Shown here: positions 14,476 through 22,136 of the stretch, one piece after another | Layout of the letters: each line of letters opens with the position of its first letter | Numbering within the stretch: the stretch's first letter is position 1 | NCBI GenBank assembly: GCA_045594795.1 | Contig: JAZNZF010000039.1 | Coordinates: forward strand, 1 to 35,984 | From: UMGS1532 sp045594795 | GTDB taxonomy: Bacteria > Bacillota > Clostridia > Oscillospirales > Acutalibacteraceae | Length of the DNA stretch: 35,984 nt | Direction: 5' to 3' | Made by a program: the position numbers and the translations under genes | Notes under the pieces: model-generated | Told to the model about the DNA's origin: nothing | The model's input: the letters and a program-made list of their open reading frames with translations, nothing else | Database searches by the model: none

Positions 14476-15666
14476 TTGAAAAAATTTATTTATGCAGATA
14501 ATGCGGCAACCACCTCGCTTCACCCCGAAGTGTTGGCAAAAATGCTGCCATATTTTACAAGAGACTACGGCAACCCCTCAAGCCTTTACGGATTTGCCGC
14601 TGCCGCTAAAAACGGTGTTGAAACCGCCAGAGGCCAGGTAGCCAATGCTATAGGTGCAAAGCCGCGCGAAATATTCTTTACCGCAGGCGGTAGCGAAGCA
14701 GATAACTGGGCAATCAAAGGCATTGCAAAGGCTATGCTTAAAAAGGGTAAAAAGCATATTATCTCAACAAAGTTCGAGCATCACGCAGTGTTGCACACCC
14801 TTGACGCCTTGAAAAAAGAGGGCTTTGAAATAACCCTTTTAGACGTGCACAGCAATGGTATTGTTAGGCCTAAAGAGTTAGAGTCTGCAATTCGCGAAGA
14901 CACAGGTCTTGTAACGGTTATGTTTGCTAATAACGAAATTGGTACTATTCAGCCAATTGGCGAAATCGGTAAAATATGCCGTGAAAAAGGTATTATATTC
15001 CATACCGATGCTGTTCAGGCTGTTGGCGTTTTGCATATTGATGTTGAAAAGCTTAATATAGACCTTCTTTCTATGTCGGCGCACAAATTCCACGGTCCTA
15101 AGGGTGTTGGCGCGCTTTATTGCAAACAGGGTATTTTTATGCCCAACCTTATAGACGGTGGCGCGCAAGAGCGTGGCCGCAGAGCAGGTACAGAAAACGT
15201 TCCTGCTATTGTTGGTATGGGTGCCGCTATAGAACGTGCGGTAGCTTCTATTGATGCACGCTCAGAAAAGCTTACTAAAATACGCGACCATATTATTGAA
15301 GGCGCGCTTAAAATTGAACGTTCACGCTTAAACGGTGACGATTTACAAAGACTACCAGGTAACGTAAACCTATGTTTTGAGGGAATCGAGGGTGAATCAT
15401 TGCTACTTATGCTCGATGCAAAGGGCATTTGCGCCTCGTCTGGTTCGGCTTGTACCTCGGGCTCACTTGACCCAAGCCACGTGCTTTTAAGCATAGGTCT
15501 TCCGCACGAGGTCGCACACGGCTCTTTAAGGCTTTCGTTTAGCGATGAAGCCACTCTTTCGGATGCCGATTATATTTTAGAGGCTCTGCCTCCTATCGTC
15601 GAGCGTTTGCGAGTTATGTCGCCACTTTGGGAACGAATTAAAAAGCAAGAAGCAGAAAATAGCTAA
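14476..15666 (+). CDS. nifS: cysteine desulfurase (NifS/IscS type), 396 aa
   Basis: PLP enzyme that takes sulfur from cysteine for Fe-S cluster assembly. Key residues visible: PLP-binding K204 (SAHKFHGPKG), H103 stacking on PLP (FEHHAV), D178 and Q181 (HTDAVQAVG), and the persulfide-carrying C326 in SSGSACTSG, the class I flexible loop. Start is TTG 14476, 9 bases after AGGA, giving MKKFIYADNAATT. The gene is followed 23 bases later by the iscU scaffold, its normal partner. The promoter carries a palindrome (14404-14440) suggesting Fe-S-responsive control. Length and motifs fit a functional enzyme. Confidence 0.95.
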   Translation: MKKFIYADNAATTSLHPEVLAKMLPYFTRDYGNPSSLYGFAAAAKNGVETARGQVANAIGAKPREIFFTAGGSEADNWAIKGIAKAMLKKGKKHIISTKFEHHAVLHTLDALKKEGFEITLLDVHSNGIVRPKELESAIREDTGLVTVMFANNEIGTIQPIGEIGKICREKGIIFHTDAVQAVGVLHIDVEKLNIDLLSMSAHKFHGPKGVGALYCKQGIFMPNLIDGGAQERGRRAGTENVPAIVGMGAAIERAVASIDARSEKLTKIRDHIIEGALKIERSRLNGDDLQRLPGNVNLCFEGIEGESLLLMLDAKGICASSGSACTSGSLDPSHVLLSIGLPHEVAHGSLRLSFSDEATLSDADYILEALPPIVERLRVMSPLWERIKKQEAENS

Positions 15667-15689
15667 TAAATTTTGAGGAGAACAAGATA

Positions 15690-16130
15690 ATGTATACCGA
15701 ACAGGTTATGGACCATTTTATGAATCCGCGCAATATGGGCGAGCTTGCCGACGCTAATGGTGTTGGTGAGGTTGGTAACGCCAAGTGCGGAGATATAATG
15801 AAAATGTACTTAAAAATTGAAAACGGCATAATCACAGACTGTAAGTTTAAAACCTACGGCTGCGCATCTGCCATTGCAACAAGTTCTATAGCTACCGAGA
15901 TGGTAAAGGGCCACTCTATTGAGGAGGCGGTTACTCTTTCCAACAAGGCGGTTGTTGAGGCTTTAGGCGGTCTGCCACCACACAAAATACATTGCTCGGT
16001 TTTAGCCGAGCAGGCAATAAAAGCCGCCCTTGCCGATTACTATACAAGGCAAGGCATTGACTATGTTCCCATTCTTGGTGAAATCGGCGACCACGACTGC
16101 GAGCATTGTGAGGGCAGTTGCCACATCTAA
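15690..16130 (+). CDS. iscU: Fe-S cluster scaffold IscU/NifU-like, 146 aa
   Basis: Scaffold on which NifS-derived sulfur and iron form clusters. The three cluster cysteines and the labilising Asp are present: C33 and D35 (NAKCGD), C58 (YGCASAIATSS) and C102 (HCSVLAEQAI). The LPPHK block (95-99) matches the HscA-contact motif region of IscU. Beyond the usual end it carries a short tail CEHCEGSCHI with C137, C140 and C144, which could bind a metal. GAGGAG ribosome site 9 bases before ATG. It is the second gene after nifS; queT follows with its own riboswitch. Confidence 0.93.
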   Translation: MYTEQVMDHFMNPRNMGELADANGVGEVGNAKCGDIMKMYLKIENGIITDCKFKTYGCASAIATSSIATEMVKGHSIEEAVTLSNKAVVEALGGLPPHKIHCSVLAEQAIKAALADYYTRQGIDYVPILGEIGDHDCEHCEGSCHI

Positions 16131-16154
16131 TTAATTAATCAAACACGATTAAAA

Positions 16155-16197
16155 TGTCAGTTCGCAAAATCCTGACACAAAACAAACACTACGGAGG
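16155..16197 (+). promoter_or_regulatory. preQ1-I riboswitch upstream of queT
   Basis: P1 stem TGTCAG (16155-16160) / CTGACA (16172-16177) encloses the loop TTCGCAAAAT, followed by the A-rich tail CAAAACAAACACTAC and then CGGAGG, the queT ribosome site. The loop-side TCC (16170-16172) can pair with GGA (16193-16195), forming the H-type pseudoknot typical of preQ1 class I aptamers, which would hide the ribosome site when preQ1 is bound. Compact size, loop sequence, A-rich tail and the downstream queuosine-precursor transporter all agree. It therefore probably acts on translation. Confidence 0.85.
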
Positions 16198-16205
16198 AAA
16201 ATTTA

Positions 16206-16709
16206 ATGAAATTCTCAGCAAAAACCCTAACAATTTGCGGCGTAATTGCAGCGGCCTATTCGGCGCTTACATATATCTCGGCTGCATTTGGACTTGCCTA
16301 CGGACCTATACAGTTCCGCATATCCGAGGCGCTAACAATACTACCGCTGTTCACCCCTGCGGCAATACCAGGGCTTACTATTGGGTGCTTACTTTCCAAT
16401 TTTGCATCCTTTAATCCAATAGACCTGATATTTGGCACTCTTGCCACCTTTCTTGCAGCCATTACAACACGGGCTATGCGAAATATAACCACCCTTAAAG
16501 TTCCGCTACTATCAATTTTAGCACCTGTGTTTTTTAACGCTATAATAGTTGGTGTTGAAATTAGCGTTTTTTATCTTGGAGGTTTTACCGTGTATGGCTT
16601 TTTAATCTCGGCTTTACAAGTGGGTTTGGGTGAATTAGCTGTGCTTTGCTTTTTGGGTATACCGCTTACTGTTGGGTTAAAAAGAGTAGATAACAAATTA
16701 TTTAAATAA
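16206..16709 (+). CDS. queT: QueT-family queuosine-precursor ECF transporter S component, 167 aa
   Basis: Substrate-binding membrane component of an energy-coupling-factor transporter, thought to import preQ0/preQ1 or queuine. The family signature GPIQFRISEALTILPLFTP lies near residues 33-51, followed by GLTIGCLLSNF and about six hydrophobic helices. No ATPase or EcfT gene is adjacent, so it probably shares a general ECF module. GGAGG lies 8 bases before ATG and is part of the preQ1 riboswitch. Ends in a strong bidirectional terminator (16711-16749). Functionally linked to queH at 8047. Confidence 0.93.
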   Translation: MKFSAKTLTICGVIAAAYSALTYISAAFGLAYGPIQFRISEALTILPLFTPAAIPGLTIGCLLSNFASFNPIDLIFGTLATFLAAITTRAMRNITTLKVPLLSILAPVFFNAIIVGVEISVFYLGGFTVYGFLISALQVGLGELAVLCFLGIPLTVGLKRVDNKLFK

Positions 16710-16710
16710 T

Positions 16711-16749
16711 AAAAACCAAGTTAGAATCATTTTTTCTAACTTGGTTTTT
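16711..16749. terminator. bidirectional terminator between queT and ypsA
   Basis: AAAAACCAAGTTAGAA (16711-16726) pairs perfectly with its inverse (16734-16749). The arms supply the T-run in each direction, and the two genes converge on it. Confidence 0.88.
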
Positions 16750-16753
16750 TCTC

Positions 16754-17257
16754 TTATAGGGAACTTGGGTCTATAACTGTTATTTCGCGTTCTTTTTTAT
16801 TAGCATATCTAATAGTGCTTGCAGTACCGCCACCGCCACCGCCAAACACCGCGATTAGATACCTTGAGTTATCTACCATATACCGATTGCGTATATGCAT
16901 ACAAGCCCTGCTATACTCTTCTGAAAGCGTAACACTTTTATCACAGTTGTTAATTATATCTTGATATCTTTGCTTCCAACTACTATTCCAGCCGTCAGTT
17001 TGATTTGGGCAAGGAATGGCGCAAATAATCTCAATTACGGGGAACATTTCTTTTAAACCTAAAACCTCTTCGGCGGCGAAAATATCAATACCCATTGCCA
17101 TACCCGTAATAAATTTGTTTACGTTATTTTCGGTAATAAGCCTTGTAATGTGAAAGCGGAGCTGGCGCTTAAGCTCAATACAACGCGGGTCGTTTTCATT
17201 ATATTTAAAAGGCAAGCCACTTGGTCTGTGCCCTGTAAAGCAACAAGAATATTCCAT
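16754..17257 (-). CDS. SLOG-family DUF1273/YpsA-like protein, 167 aa
   Basis: Cytosolic Rossmann-like SLOG protein. Landmarks are CCFTGHRPSGLPF at 5-17, TGMAMGIDIFAAEEV near 51-65 (the nucleotide-binding loop), ACMHIRNRYMVDNSRYLIAV near 118-137 and the Gly-rich FGGGGGGTASTIRYA near 138-152. SLOG domains bind nucleotide-like ligands or nucleic-acid-derived molecules; YpsA of Bacillus/Staphylococcus has been tied to cell division and stress. The ligand here is unknown. It is the third gene of the tcdA-cca-ypsA run, with AGGTG before the ATG and 25 bases after the cca stop. Confidence 0.85.
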   Translation of the reverse strand: MEYSCCFTGHRPSGLPFKYNENDPRCIELKRQLRFHITRLITENNVNKFITGMAMGIDIFAAEEVLGLKEMFPVIEIICAIPCPNQTDGWNSSWKQRYQDIINNCDKSVTLSEEYSRACMHIRNRYMVDNSRYLIAVFGGGGGGTASTIRYANKKEREITVIDPSSL

Positions 17258-17282
17258 ATATACACCTAAAATACTTAAATTA

Positions 17283-18443
17283 TTATAAATATAATTTTGC
17301 TAACTCGGTAAGGCTTTGTTTATTGTTTTTTTGAGGATTCTTTAGCACCTCTTGAAGCAATACCGACTGAACCTTACCAATTCTGCTACCGCTAAAGCCT
17401 ATTTCTATTAAATCGTTGCCCGAAATTTTAAGCATAGAAACACAATATGGCTCGTTATTTTGTGCGGCTTTTTTTACTTTTTTTGATAACTTCTCGGCAT
17501 CACAACTATTAGCTATGCCGTACGCTATAACCGCTTGCTCGAGAGTGGCATATTCTACGTGTTCTGCAAAGGGTTTTACTATTTGCAACTCTAAATTTTC
17601 AAGGGTTAAAAGTTTGTGATAAGCTACAAGCTGTGTTTTCTGCTTATTGCTGAGTTTTAAGCTTTTTGCTACTTCTTCTACATCTGCACTGCCCGTAAAA
17701 CATATTACTGCCAAGCGCAAAAGCGGAATGTTTGGAATGCTATCAAGCTCTTTACAATTATAGTTTTTAATGCCAAAAGCTTTTAACCCACCCGCTTTAA
17801 TAATATCGGCAATATGCGAAGGCCTTTTACCGCCGAGCGTTTTTATTAGTTCTACCGCCACTCGTTCGGCGGCTATATTACCTAAAAGCGCCGCGTTTTC
17901 TATTAGTGCTTTCTTTGTTTTTTCCTCTATATAAAACTCAAGCACTGAGGCAAAACGAACGGCGCGAAGAATCCTCAACGCGTCCTCCAAAAATCTTTGG
18001 TTAGGGTCTCCCACAGCGCGTATGATTTGTTTTTTTATATCTTCTCTACCGCCGAAAATATCGTACACGCCATAGCTACTGTTATAGCCTATTGCGTTTA
18101 TGGTAAAATCGCGCCGAGATAAATCAAGCGCGAAATCAGAGGTAAAGCTTACGTCTTTTGGATGCCTGTTATCGTGATACTCACCGTCAACCCTAAATCG
18201 CGTGACCTCGTACGGAACGCCGTTTTCTATAACCGTTACGGTGCCGTGCTTAATACCCGTTGGCACGGTTTTTGCAAACAGACTCTCAATTACCTCGCAA
18301 GGTGCAGATGAGGCTATGTCGTAATCGCTTGGAGTTTTGCCCATAAGCATATCCCTAACACAACCACCCACACTGAAAGCGGTGTGCCCTGCAGCTTCTA
18401 TTGTACTAATTATTTTTTCTACGTCGTAAGGTAGGTTAAACAC
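17283..18443 (-). CDS. cca: CCA tRNA nucleotidyltransferase, 386 aa
   Basis: Class II nucleotidyltransferase that adds or repairs the 3' CCA of tRNAs. Visible motifs: SVGGCVRD (24-31), the metal-binding pair in PSDYDIAS (D40, D42), VTRFRVDGEYHDNRHPKDV, SRRDFTINAIGYN, and RFLEDALRILRAVRFA, which together form the head and neck including the RRD template-reading motif. No HD phosphohydrolase domain follows; the C-terminus is shorter than long-form enzymes. The gene overlaps the tcdA stop by 8 bases, so translation is coupled. A poly(A) polymerase cannot be wholly excluded by sequence, but CCA-adding is more likely in Clostridia. Confidence 0.9.
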   Translation of the reverse strand: MFNLPYDVEKIISTIEAAGHTAFSVGGCVRDMLMGKTPSDYDIASSAPCEVIESLFAKTVPTGIKHGTVTVIENGVPYEVTRFRVDGEYHDNRHPKDVSFTSDFALDLSRRDFTINAIGYNSSYGVYDIFGGREDIKKQIIRAVGDPNQRFLEDALRILRAVRFASVLEFYIEEKTKKALIENAALLGNIAAERVAVELIKTLGGKRPSHIADIIKAGGLKAFGIKNYNCKELDSIPNIPLLRLAVICFTGSADVEEVAKSLKLSNKQKTQLVAYHKLLTLENLELQIVKPFAEHVEYATLEQAVIAYGIANSCDAEKLSKKVKKAAQNNEPYCVSMLKISGNDLIEIGFSGSRIGKVQSVLLQEVLKNPQKNNKQSLTELAKLYL

Positions 18444-19137
18444 CTGCTAACCCCCTTATAATTTCACCTGCCGCTATGAGCCCAGCCACAGACGGAACAA
18501 ATGGTACACTTCCAGGAGTTGATGCTTTATCCCCCTCGGCTACAAACAAGGGTTTTATGGGAGTTTCTTCCGAATAAACCACCTTAAGCGACTTAACACC
18601 TCTGTCGCGTAGTTCCTTTCGCATAACGCGTGCTAAGGGGCAACCGCTTGTTTTATAAATGTCGGTTACAATAAATGCAGTAGGGTCAAGCTTATTGCCC
18701 GTACCCATAACGGAGATTATCGGCACACCCAAAGCCTCGGCTCTTACCGCGAGCTCGACCTTTGCTGAAACGGTATCGACTGCATCAACAATATAATCGT
18801 ATTTTTCGAGTGTGAAATCGTTGGCGTTTTCGGGTAAATAGAACATATTAAAGGTTTCTACTTTAGCATCCGAGTTAATATCCAAAATGCGACTTTTCAT
18901 TACCTCGGTTTTATACATACCAACAGTGCTTTTTAAAGCAATTATTTGGCGGTTAATATTGCTTTCGCTTACCCTATCGTTATCAATAAGCGCAATGGTG
19001 CCTACACCTATGCGAGCGAGTGCCTCTGCTACATATCCGCCTACACCGCCTACGCCAAACACAGCTACACGAGAATTCTTTAATTTATCTATTGCATCTT
19101 TGCCGAGTAGCATTTCGCTACGGATATTTCTTTGCAT
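18436..19137 (-). CDS. tcdA: tRNA threonylcarbamoyladenosine dehydratase TcdA (ThiF/E1-like), 233 aa
   Basis: E1-like enzyme that uses ATP to cyclise t6A at position 37 of ANN-decoding tRNAs to ct6A. The nucleotide loop FGVGGVGGYVAEALARIG lies at 27-44, followed by IDNDRVSESNINRQ (51-64), the VDAVDTVSAKVEL stretch and the conserved GCPLARVMRKELR. Start is ATG 19137, 8 bases after AGGTGG; the in-frame GTG 18 bases earlier would place that site inside the gene. First gene of a tRNA-modification/repair operon with cca. A generic ThiF/MoeB adenylyltransferase is less likely because no ubiquitin-like sulfur carrier is nearby. Confidence 0.9.
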   Translation of the reverse strand: MQRNIRSEMLLGKDAIDKLKNSRVAVFGVGGVGGYVAEALARIGVGTIALIDNDRVSESNINRQIIALKSTVGMYKTEVMKSRILDINSDAKVETFNMFYLPENANDFTLEKYDYIVDAVDTVSAKVELAVRAEALGVPIISVMGTGNKLDPTAFIVTDIYKTSGCPLARVMRKELRDRGVKSLKVVYSEETPIKPLFVAEGDKASTPGSVPFVPSVAGLIAAGEIIRGLAGV

Positions 19138-19160
19138 AAAAGCACCACCTTTCACTTTTA

Positions 19161-19189
19161 ATTATATACCAACTTAGGATTAAAATAAA
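19161..19189 (-). promoter_or_regulatory. probable promoter of tcdA-cca-ypsA
   Basis: On the minus strand TTTATT (19184-19189), 17-base spacer and a perfect TATAAT (19161-19166), 23 bases before the start codon. Confidence 0.55.
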
Positions 19190-19223
19190 CCTTTATTTGA
19201 CATTTTTTGTAATATTTTTAAAA

Positions 19224-19266
19224 CATAAGTGTTTTTGTTGAAAAAATGCAGTACTTATGCTATAAT
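19224..19266 (+). promoter_or_regulatory. rnf operon promoter with flanking inverted repeat
   Basis: TTGAAA (19238-19243), 17-base spacer and TATAAT (19261-19266) precede rnfC by about 40 bases. CATAAGT (19224-19230) and ACTTATG (19253-19259) form an inverted repeat around the -35, possibly an operator. Confidence 0.7.
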
Positions 19267-19308
19267 GTTATATGTTAAATTGCAGTCCTTGAAAGGAGTA
19301 TTTGCTTT

Positions 19309-20658
19309 ATGCAAAATAAAAAAGAGTTTGCAAAGGTCAAAGGCAAAACGCACGGTGGTATACACCCCAAACACTTTAAAAACACCGCTAACTGCAAAAC
19401 CGTTATTATGCCGCAAAAAAACAAGGTTTTAATACCTATGCAGCAGCATATCGGTGTGCCTTGTACCCCTATAGTTTCGGTTGGCGATACGGTGTATGTT
19501 GGCACTAAAATAGGTGATTGTGAAAAATATATATCCTCACCTATTCATTCAAGCGTTTCGGGTACGGTTACGGCAATCAAACCCGCCACACTTACAAACG
19601 GCGTGATTGTTGACGCGGTTGAAATTGAGTGCGATGGCAATGCAACACCCGACCCCGAGCTTAAGCCACACCCTGTTTCTACACCCGAAGAGCTTGCGGC
19701 AGCTGTTAGAGAAATGGGCCTTGTTGGTCTCGGCGGCGCTGGTTTTCCTACACACGTTAAGCTTTCACCTCAGCCCGATAAACCACTTACCACCCTTATT
19801 ATAAACGGTGCCGAGTGCGAGCCTTTTATCACCGCCGACTACCGCGAATGTATCGAAAATCCTTCTGATGTTATGGACGGTATTTATACTCTTTTAAAAA
19901 TTCTTGATTTTAAAGAGGTAATAATTGGTATTGAAGATAACAAGCCCGAGGCAATCGAGGTTTTATACAACATTGCCGCAGCCAAAGAGGATACCGAAAA
20001 CCGAGTTAAAATAATGAAACTAAAAAGTCATTATCCGCAGGGTGCAGAAAAGGTGCTTATCTACTCTGCTACCGGCAAACAGCTACCTTTAGGTAAGCTC
20101 CCTGCAGATATAGGCTGTGTTGTTATGAACATAACAAGCGTTGCGGCAATAGCAAAATACATTAAAACCGGCATGCCGCTTACCGCAAAACGCCTTACGG
20201 TTGATGGTGATGCAATAAGCACACCACAAAACGTTTTAGTACCGCTTGGCACACCAATTAGTGATGTTATTGAGTTTTGTGGCGGCTTTAAAGGTAACTG
20301 CAAAAAGGTTATTGTAGGCGGTCCTATGATGGGCTTTTCTATAGAAAGCACCGATATCCCAGTTCTAAAGCAAAACAATGCGATACTCTGCTTTAGCGAA
20401 GAGCAAGCCGCATTGCCACCTATCGAACCTTGTATTCGTTGCGGCAAATGTGCCGACGCTTGCCCCATGGGTCTTGTCCCCTTTAATATAGCCGCTACTC
20501 TTAAAACGGGCGATGTTGAAAGGGTAGAAAAATTAGGAATTAATTACTGTATGGAATGTGGTAGCTGTGCTTTTTCTTGCCCCGCAAAACGCCCAATAGT
20601 ACAAGCAATGCGCTCTGCCAAAGCAGCAGTTAGAAAGAAGGGTCAAAATGGAAAATAA
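19309..20658 (+). CDS. rnfC: Rnf complex subunit RnfC, 449 aa
   Basis: Peripheral subunit of the Rnf ferredoxin:NAD+ oxidoreductase, which couples electron transfer to Na+ or H+ export. RnfC binds FMN and NADH: an N-terminal barrel-sandwich domain, then GLVGLGGAGFPTHVKL (near 136-151) and IINGAECEPFITADYR (near 164-179), the NADH/FMN-binding Gly-rich and Glu-Cys-Glu blocks. Two 4Fe-4S motifs follow: C375-C378-C381-C385 (CIRCGKCADACP) and C414-C417-C420-C424 (CMECGSCAFSCP). AAAGGAG precedes the ATG. Heads a compact rnfCDGEAB operon; it overlaps rnfD by 11 bases. Confidence 0.96.
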   Translation: MQNKKEFAKVKGKTHGGIHPKHFKNTANCKTVIMPQKNKVLIPMQQHIGVPCTPIVSVGDTVYVGTKIGDCEKYISSPIHSSVSGTVTAIKPATLTNGVIVDAVEIECDGNATPDPELKPHPVSTPEELAAAVREMGLVGLGGAGFPTHVKLSPQPDKPLTTLIINGAECEPFITADYRECIENPSDVMDGIYTLLKILDFKEVIIGIEDNKPEAIEVLYNIAAAKEDTENRVKIMKLKSHYPQGAEKVLIYSATGKQLPLGKLPADIGCVVMNITSVAAIAKYIKTGMPLTAKRLTVDGDAISTPQNVLVPLGTPISDVIEFCGGFKGNCKKVIVGGPMMGFSIESTDIPVLKQNNAILCFSEEQAALPPIEPCIRCGKCADACPMGLVPFNIAATLKTGDVERVEKLGINYCMECGSCAFSCPAKRPIVQAMRSAKAAVRKKGQNGK

Positions 20659-21580
20659 GCTTGTAAATCACTCGCCACATATTTTGAGCAAAACCACTAC
20701 AAGCGGAATTATGCTTGACGTTTTAATTGCCCTTACACCTGCTACTCTTGCAGGCTTTGTGATTTTTGGTCCTCGCGCTATTTTGGTTGTTTTAGTTTCT
20801 GTGCTTTCGGCACTTATATCAGAATATATTTGCTGTAAAGTAATGAAAAGACCTGTTTCTCTGCGCGACCTTTCCGCCGCAGTTACGGGCTTACTATTAG
20901 GCCTTAACCTACCAAGCACCCTTCCGCTTTGGATGGTAGCTATTGGCAGCGCAGTTGCTATAGTAGTTGTTAAAATGATGTTCGGTGGCCTTGGCGGTAA
21001 TTTTGCCAACCCTGCAATCGTTGGTAGAATTGTGCTTATGGTGTCCTTTACCTCAGCTATGACAAACTGGGTTACACCTTTTTCGTGGTTCACTGAAGTT
21101 GACGCGGTTACCGCCGCTACTCCTATGGCAGCCGAGCCGGGCACATTTACATATTTGCAGCTTGGCTTAGGCACACACGGTGGTTGTATTGGTGAGGTTA
21201 GCAGTTTTTGTTTAATTCTCGGTGGTATTTATCTTGTATGCCGCAAGGTAATTAAGCCTTATATTCCGCTTAGCTTTATTGCAACTGTGTTTGTGTTTAG
21301 CTGGATTTTAGGTTTAGACCCCTTATACGCAATACTTTCGGGCGGTGTAATGCTTGGCGCTATCTTTATGGCTACCGATTACGTAACAAGCCCCCATAAC
21401 GCTTTAGGTGGAATTATATTCGGTTTGGGCTGTGGCCTTATAACAGTTGTAATTCGCAATTTTGGTGCATTACCTGAGGGTGTATCGTATGCAATTCTCA
21501 TTATGAACCTACTTACCCCTCACATAGAAAACCTAACTCGTAGCAAACCTTTTGGATGGGAGGCACGTAAAAATGGCTAA
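20648..21580 (+). CDS. rnfD: Rnf complex subunit RnfD, 310 aa
   Basis: Integral membrane flavoprotein subunit of Rnf. It carries about eight to ten hydrophobic helices and the family landmarks GLLLGLNLPSTLPLWMVAIG and GGLGGNFANPAIVGR. The expected covalent FMN site is Thr158 in TAATPMAAE. The final helices contain FMATDYVTSPHN, the second conserved loop. Length is normal for clostridial RnfD. The start lies within the end of rnfC, and the stop is overlapped by the rnfG start, so translation is coupled on both sides. Confidence 0.95.
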   Translation: MENKLVNHSPHILSKTTTSGIMLDVLIALTPATLAGFVIFGPRAILVVLVSVLSALISEYICCKVMKRPVSLRDLSAAVTGLLLGLNLPSTLPLWMVAIGSAVAIVVVKMMFGGLGGNFANPAIVGRIVLMVSFTSAMTNWVTPFSWFTEVDAVTAATPMAAEPGTFTYLQLGLGTHGGCIGEVSSFCLILGGIYLVCRKVIKPYIPLSFIATVFVFSWILGLDPLYAILSGGVMLGAIFMATDYVTSPHNALGGIIFGLGCGLITVVIRNFGALPEGVSYAILIMNLLTPHIENLTRSKPFGWEARKNG

Positions 21581-22136
21581 ACCTACTGCAAAAAACGTTT
21601 TACTCCCTGCCGCCATACTTACGGCAATTTGTATTGTTATTTCGGGCCTTTTAGCCCTTACTAACGATATAACCAAAGATAAAATTGAAGAAGCGGCAAA
21701 GCAAGAATCAATAGCTGCTATGTCGATAATCTATAACGACGAAGGCGCAAAGTTCACCGATAAAACTGCAACCGATAGCGAGGGTAACGAGTTTAACTAT
21801 TCGGTAGTTTCGGTTGCTGATAAAACTATAGGCTACGTATTTACCACCTCGCAAAACGGCTACGGCGGTCAGGTTTCGGTTATGACCGGCATAAACACCA
21901 ACGGTAGCGTTAAAGCAATACAGATTTTAAGCGTTGCCGACGAAACCCCAGGTCTTGGACAAAACGCTAAAAATGATGCTTTTACAAGTCAGTTTGCCGG
22001 TAAAACTGATGTTATTTCAAAAGAGAAAAATAAAGATATAACCGCCCTAACCGGTGCTACTATTACAACAAACGCAGTAATAGGCGACGTAAACCGCGCA
22101 TTAGAGCTATATAACATAGTAAAGGAGGCGAAGTAA
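21573..22136 (+). CDS. rnfG: Rnf complex subunit RnfG, 187 aa
   Basis: FMN-binding subunit of Rnf with one N-terminal membrane anchor (about 8-28) and an extracytoplasmic FMN-binding domain. Covalent FMN is expected on Thr163 in the motif TGATITT. GYGGQVSVMTGINTNG and ETPGLGQNAKN are the usual family blocks. Start is ATG 21573 after GGGAGG with 9-base spacing; an in-frame TTG at 21552 would have no ribosome site. The ATG overlaps the rnfD stop (ATGGCTAA) and its own stop abuts the rnfE start. Confidence 0.94.
   Translation: MAKPTAKNVLLPAAILTAICIVISGLLALTNDITKDKIEEAAKQESIAAMSIIYNDEGAKFTDKTATDSEGNEFNYSVVSVADKTIGYVFTTSQNGYGGQVSVMTGINTNGSVKAIQILSVADETPGLGQNAKNDAFTSQFAGKTDVISKEKNKDITALTGATITTNAVIGDVNRALELYNIVKEAK

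Noticed and set aside
16154..16414. 86-codon plus-strand frame across the queT leader
   Set aside because: Out of frame with queT, no ribosome site, and it crosses the preQ1 riboswitch.
16820..16850. CCGCCA triplet repeats as a microsatellite
   Set aside because: They encode the Gly-rich loop of the YpsA-like protein in frame, as expected for the family.
19197..19202. TTGACA as a -35 for rnfC
   Set aside because: No -10 at 16-18 bases; the TTGAAA/TATAAT pair at 19238-19266 is far better.
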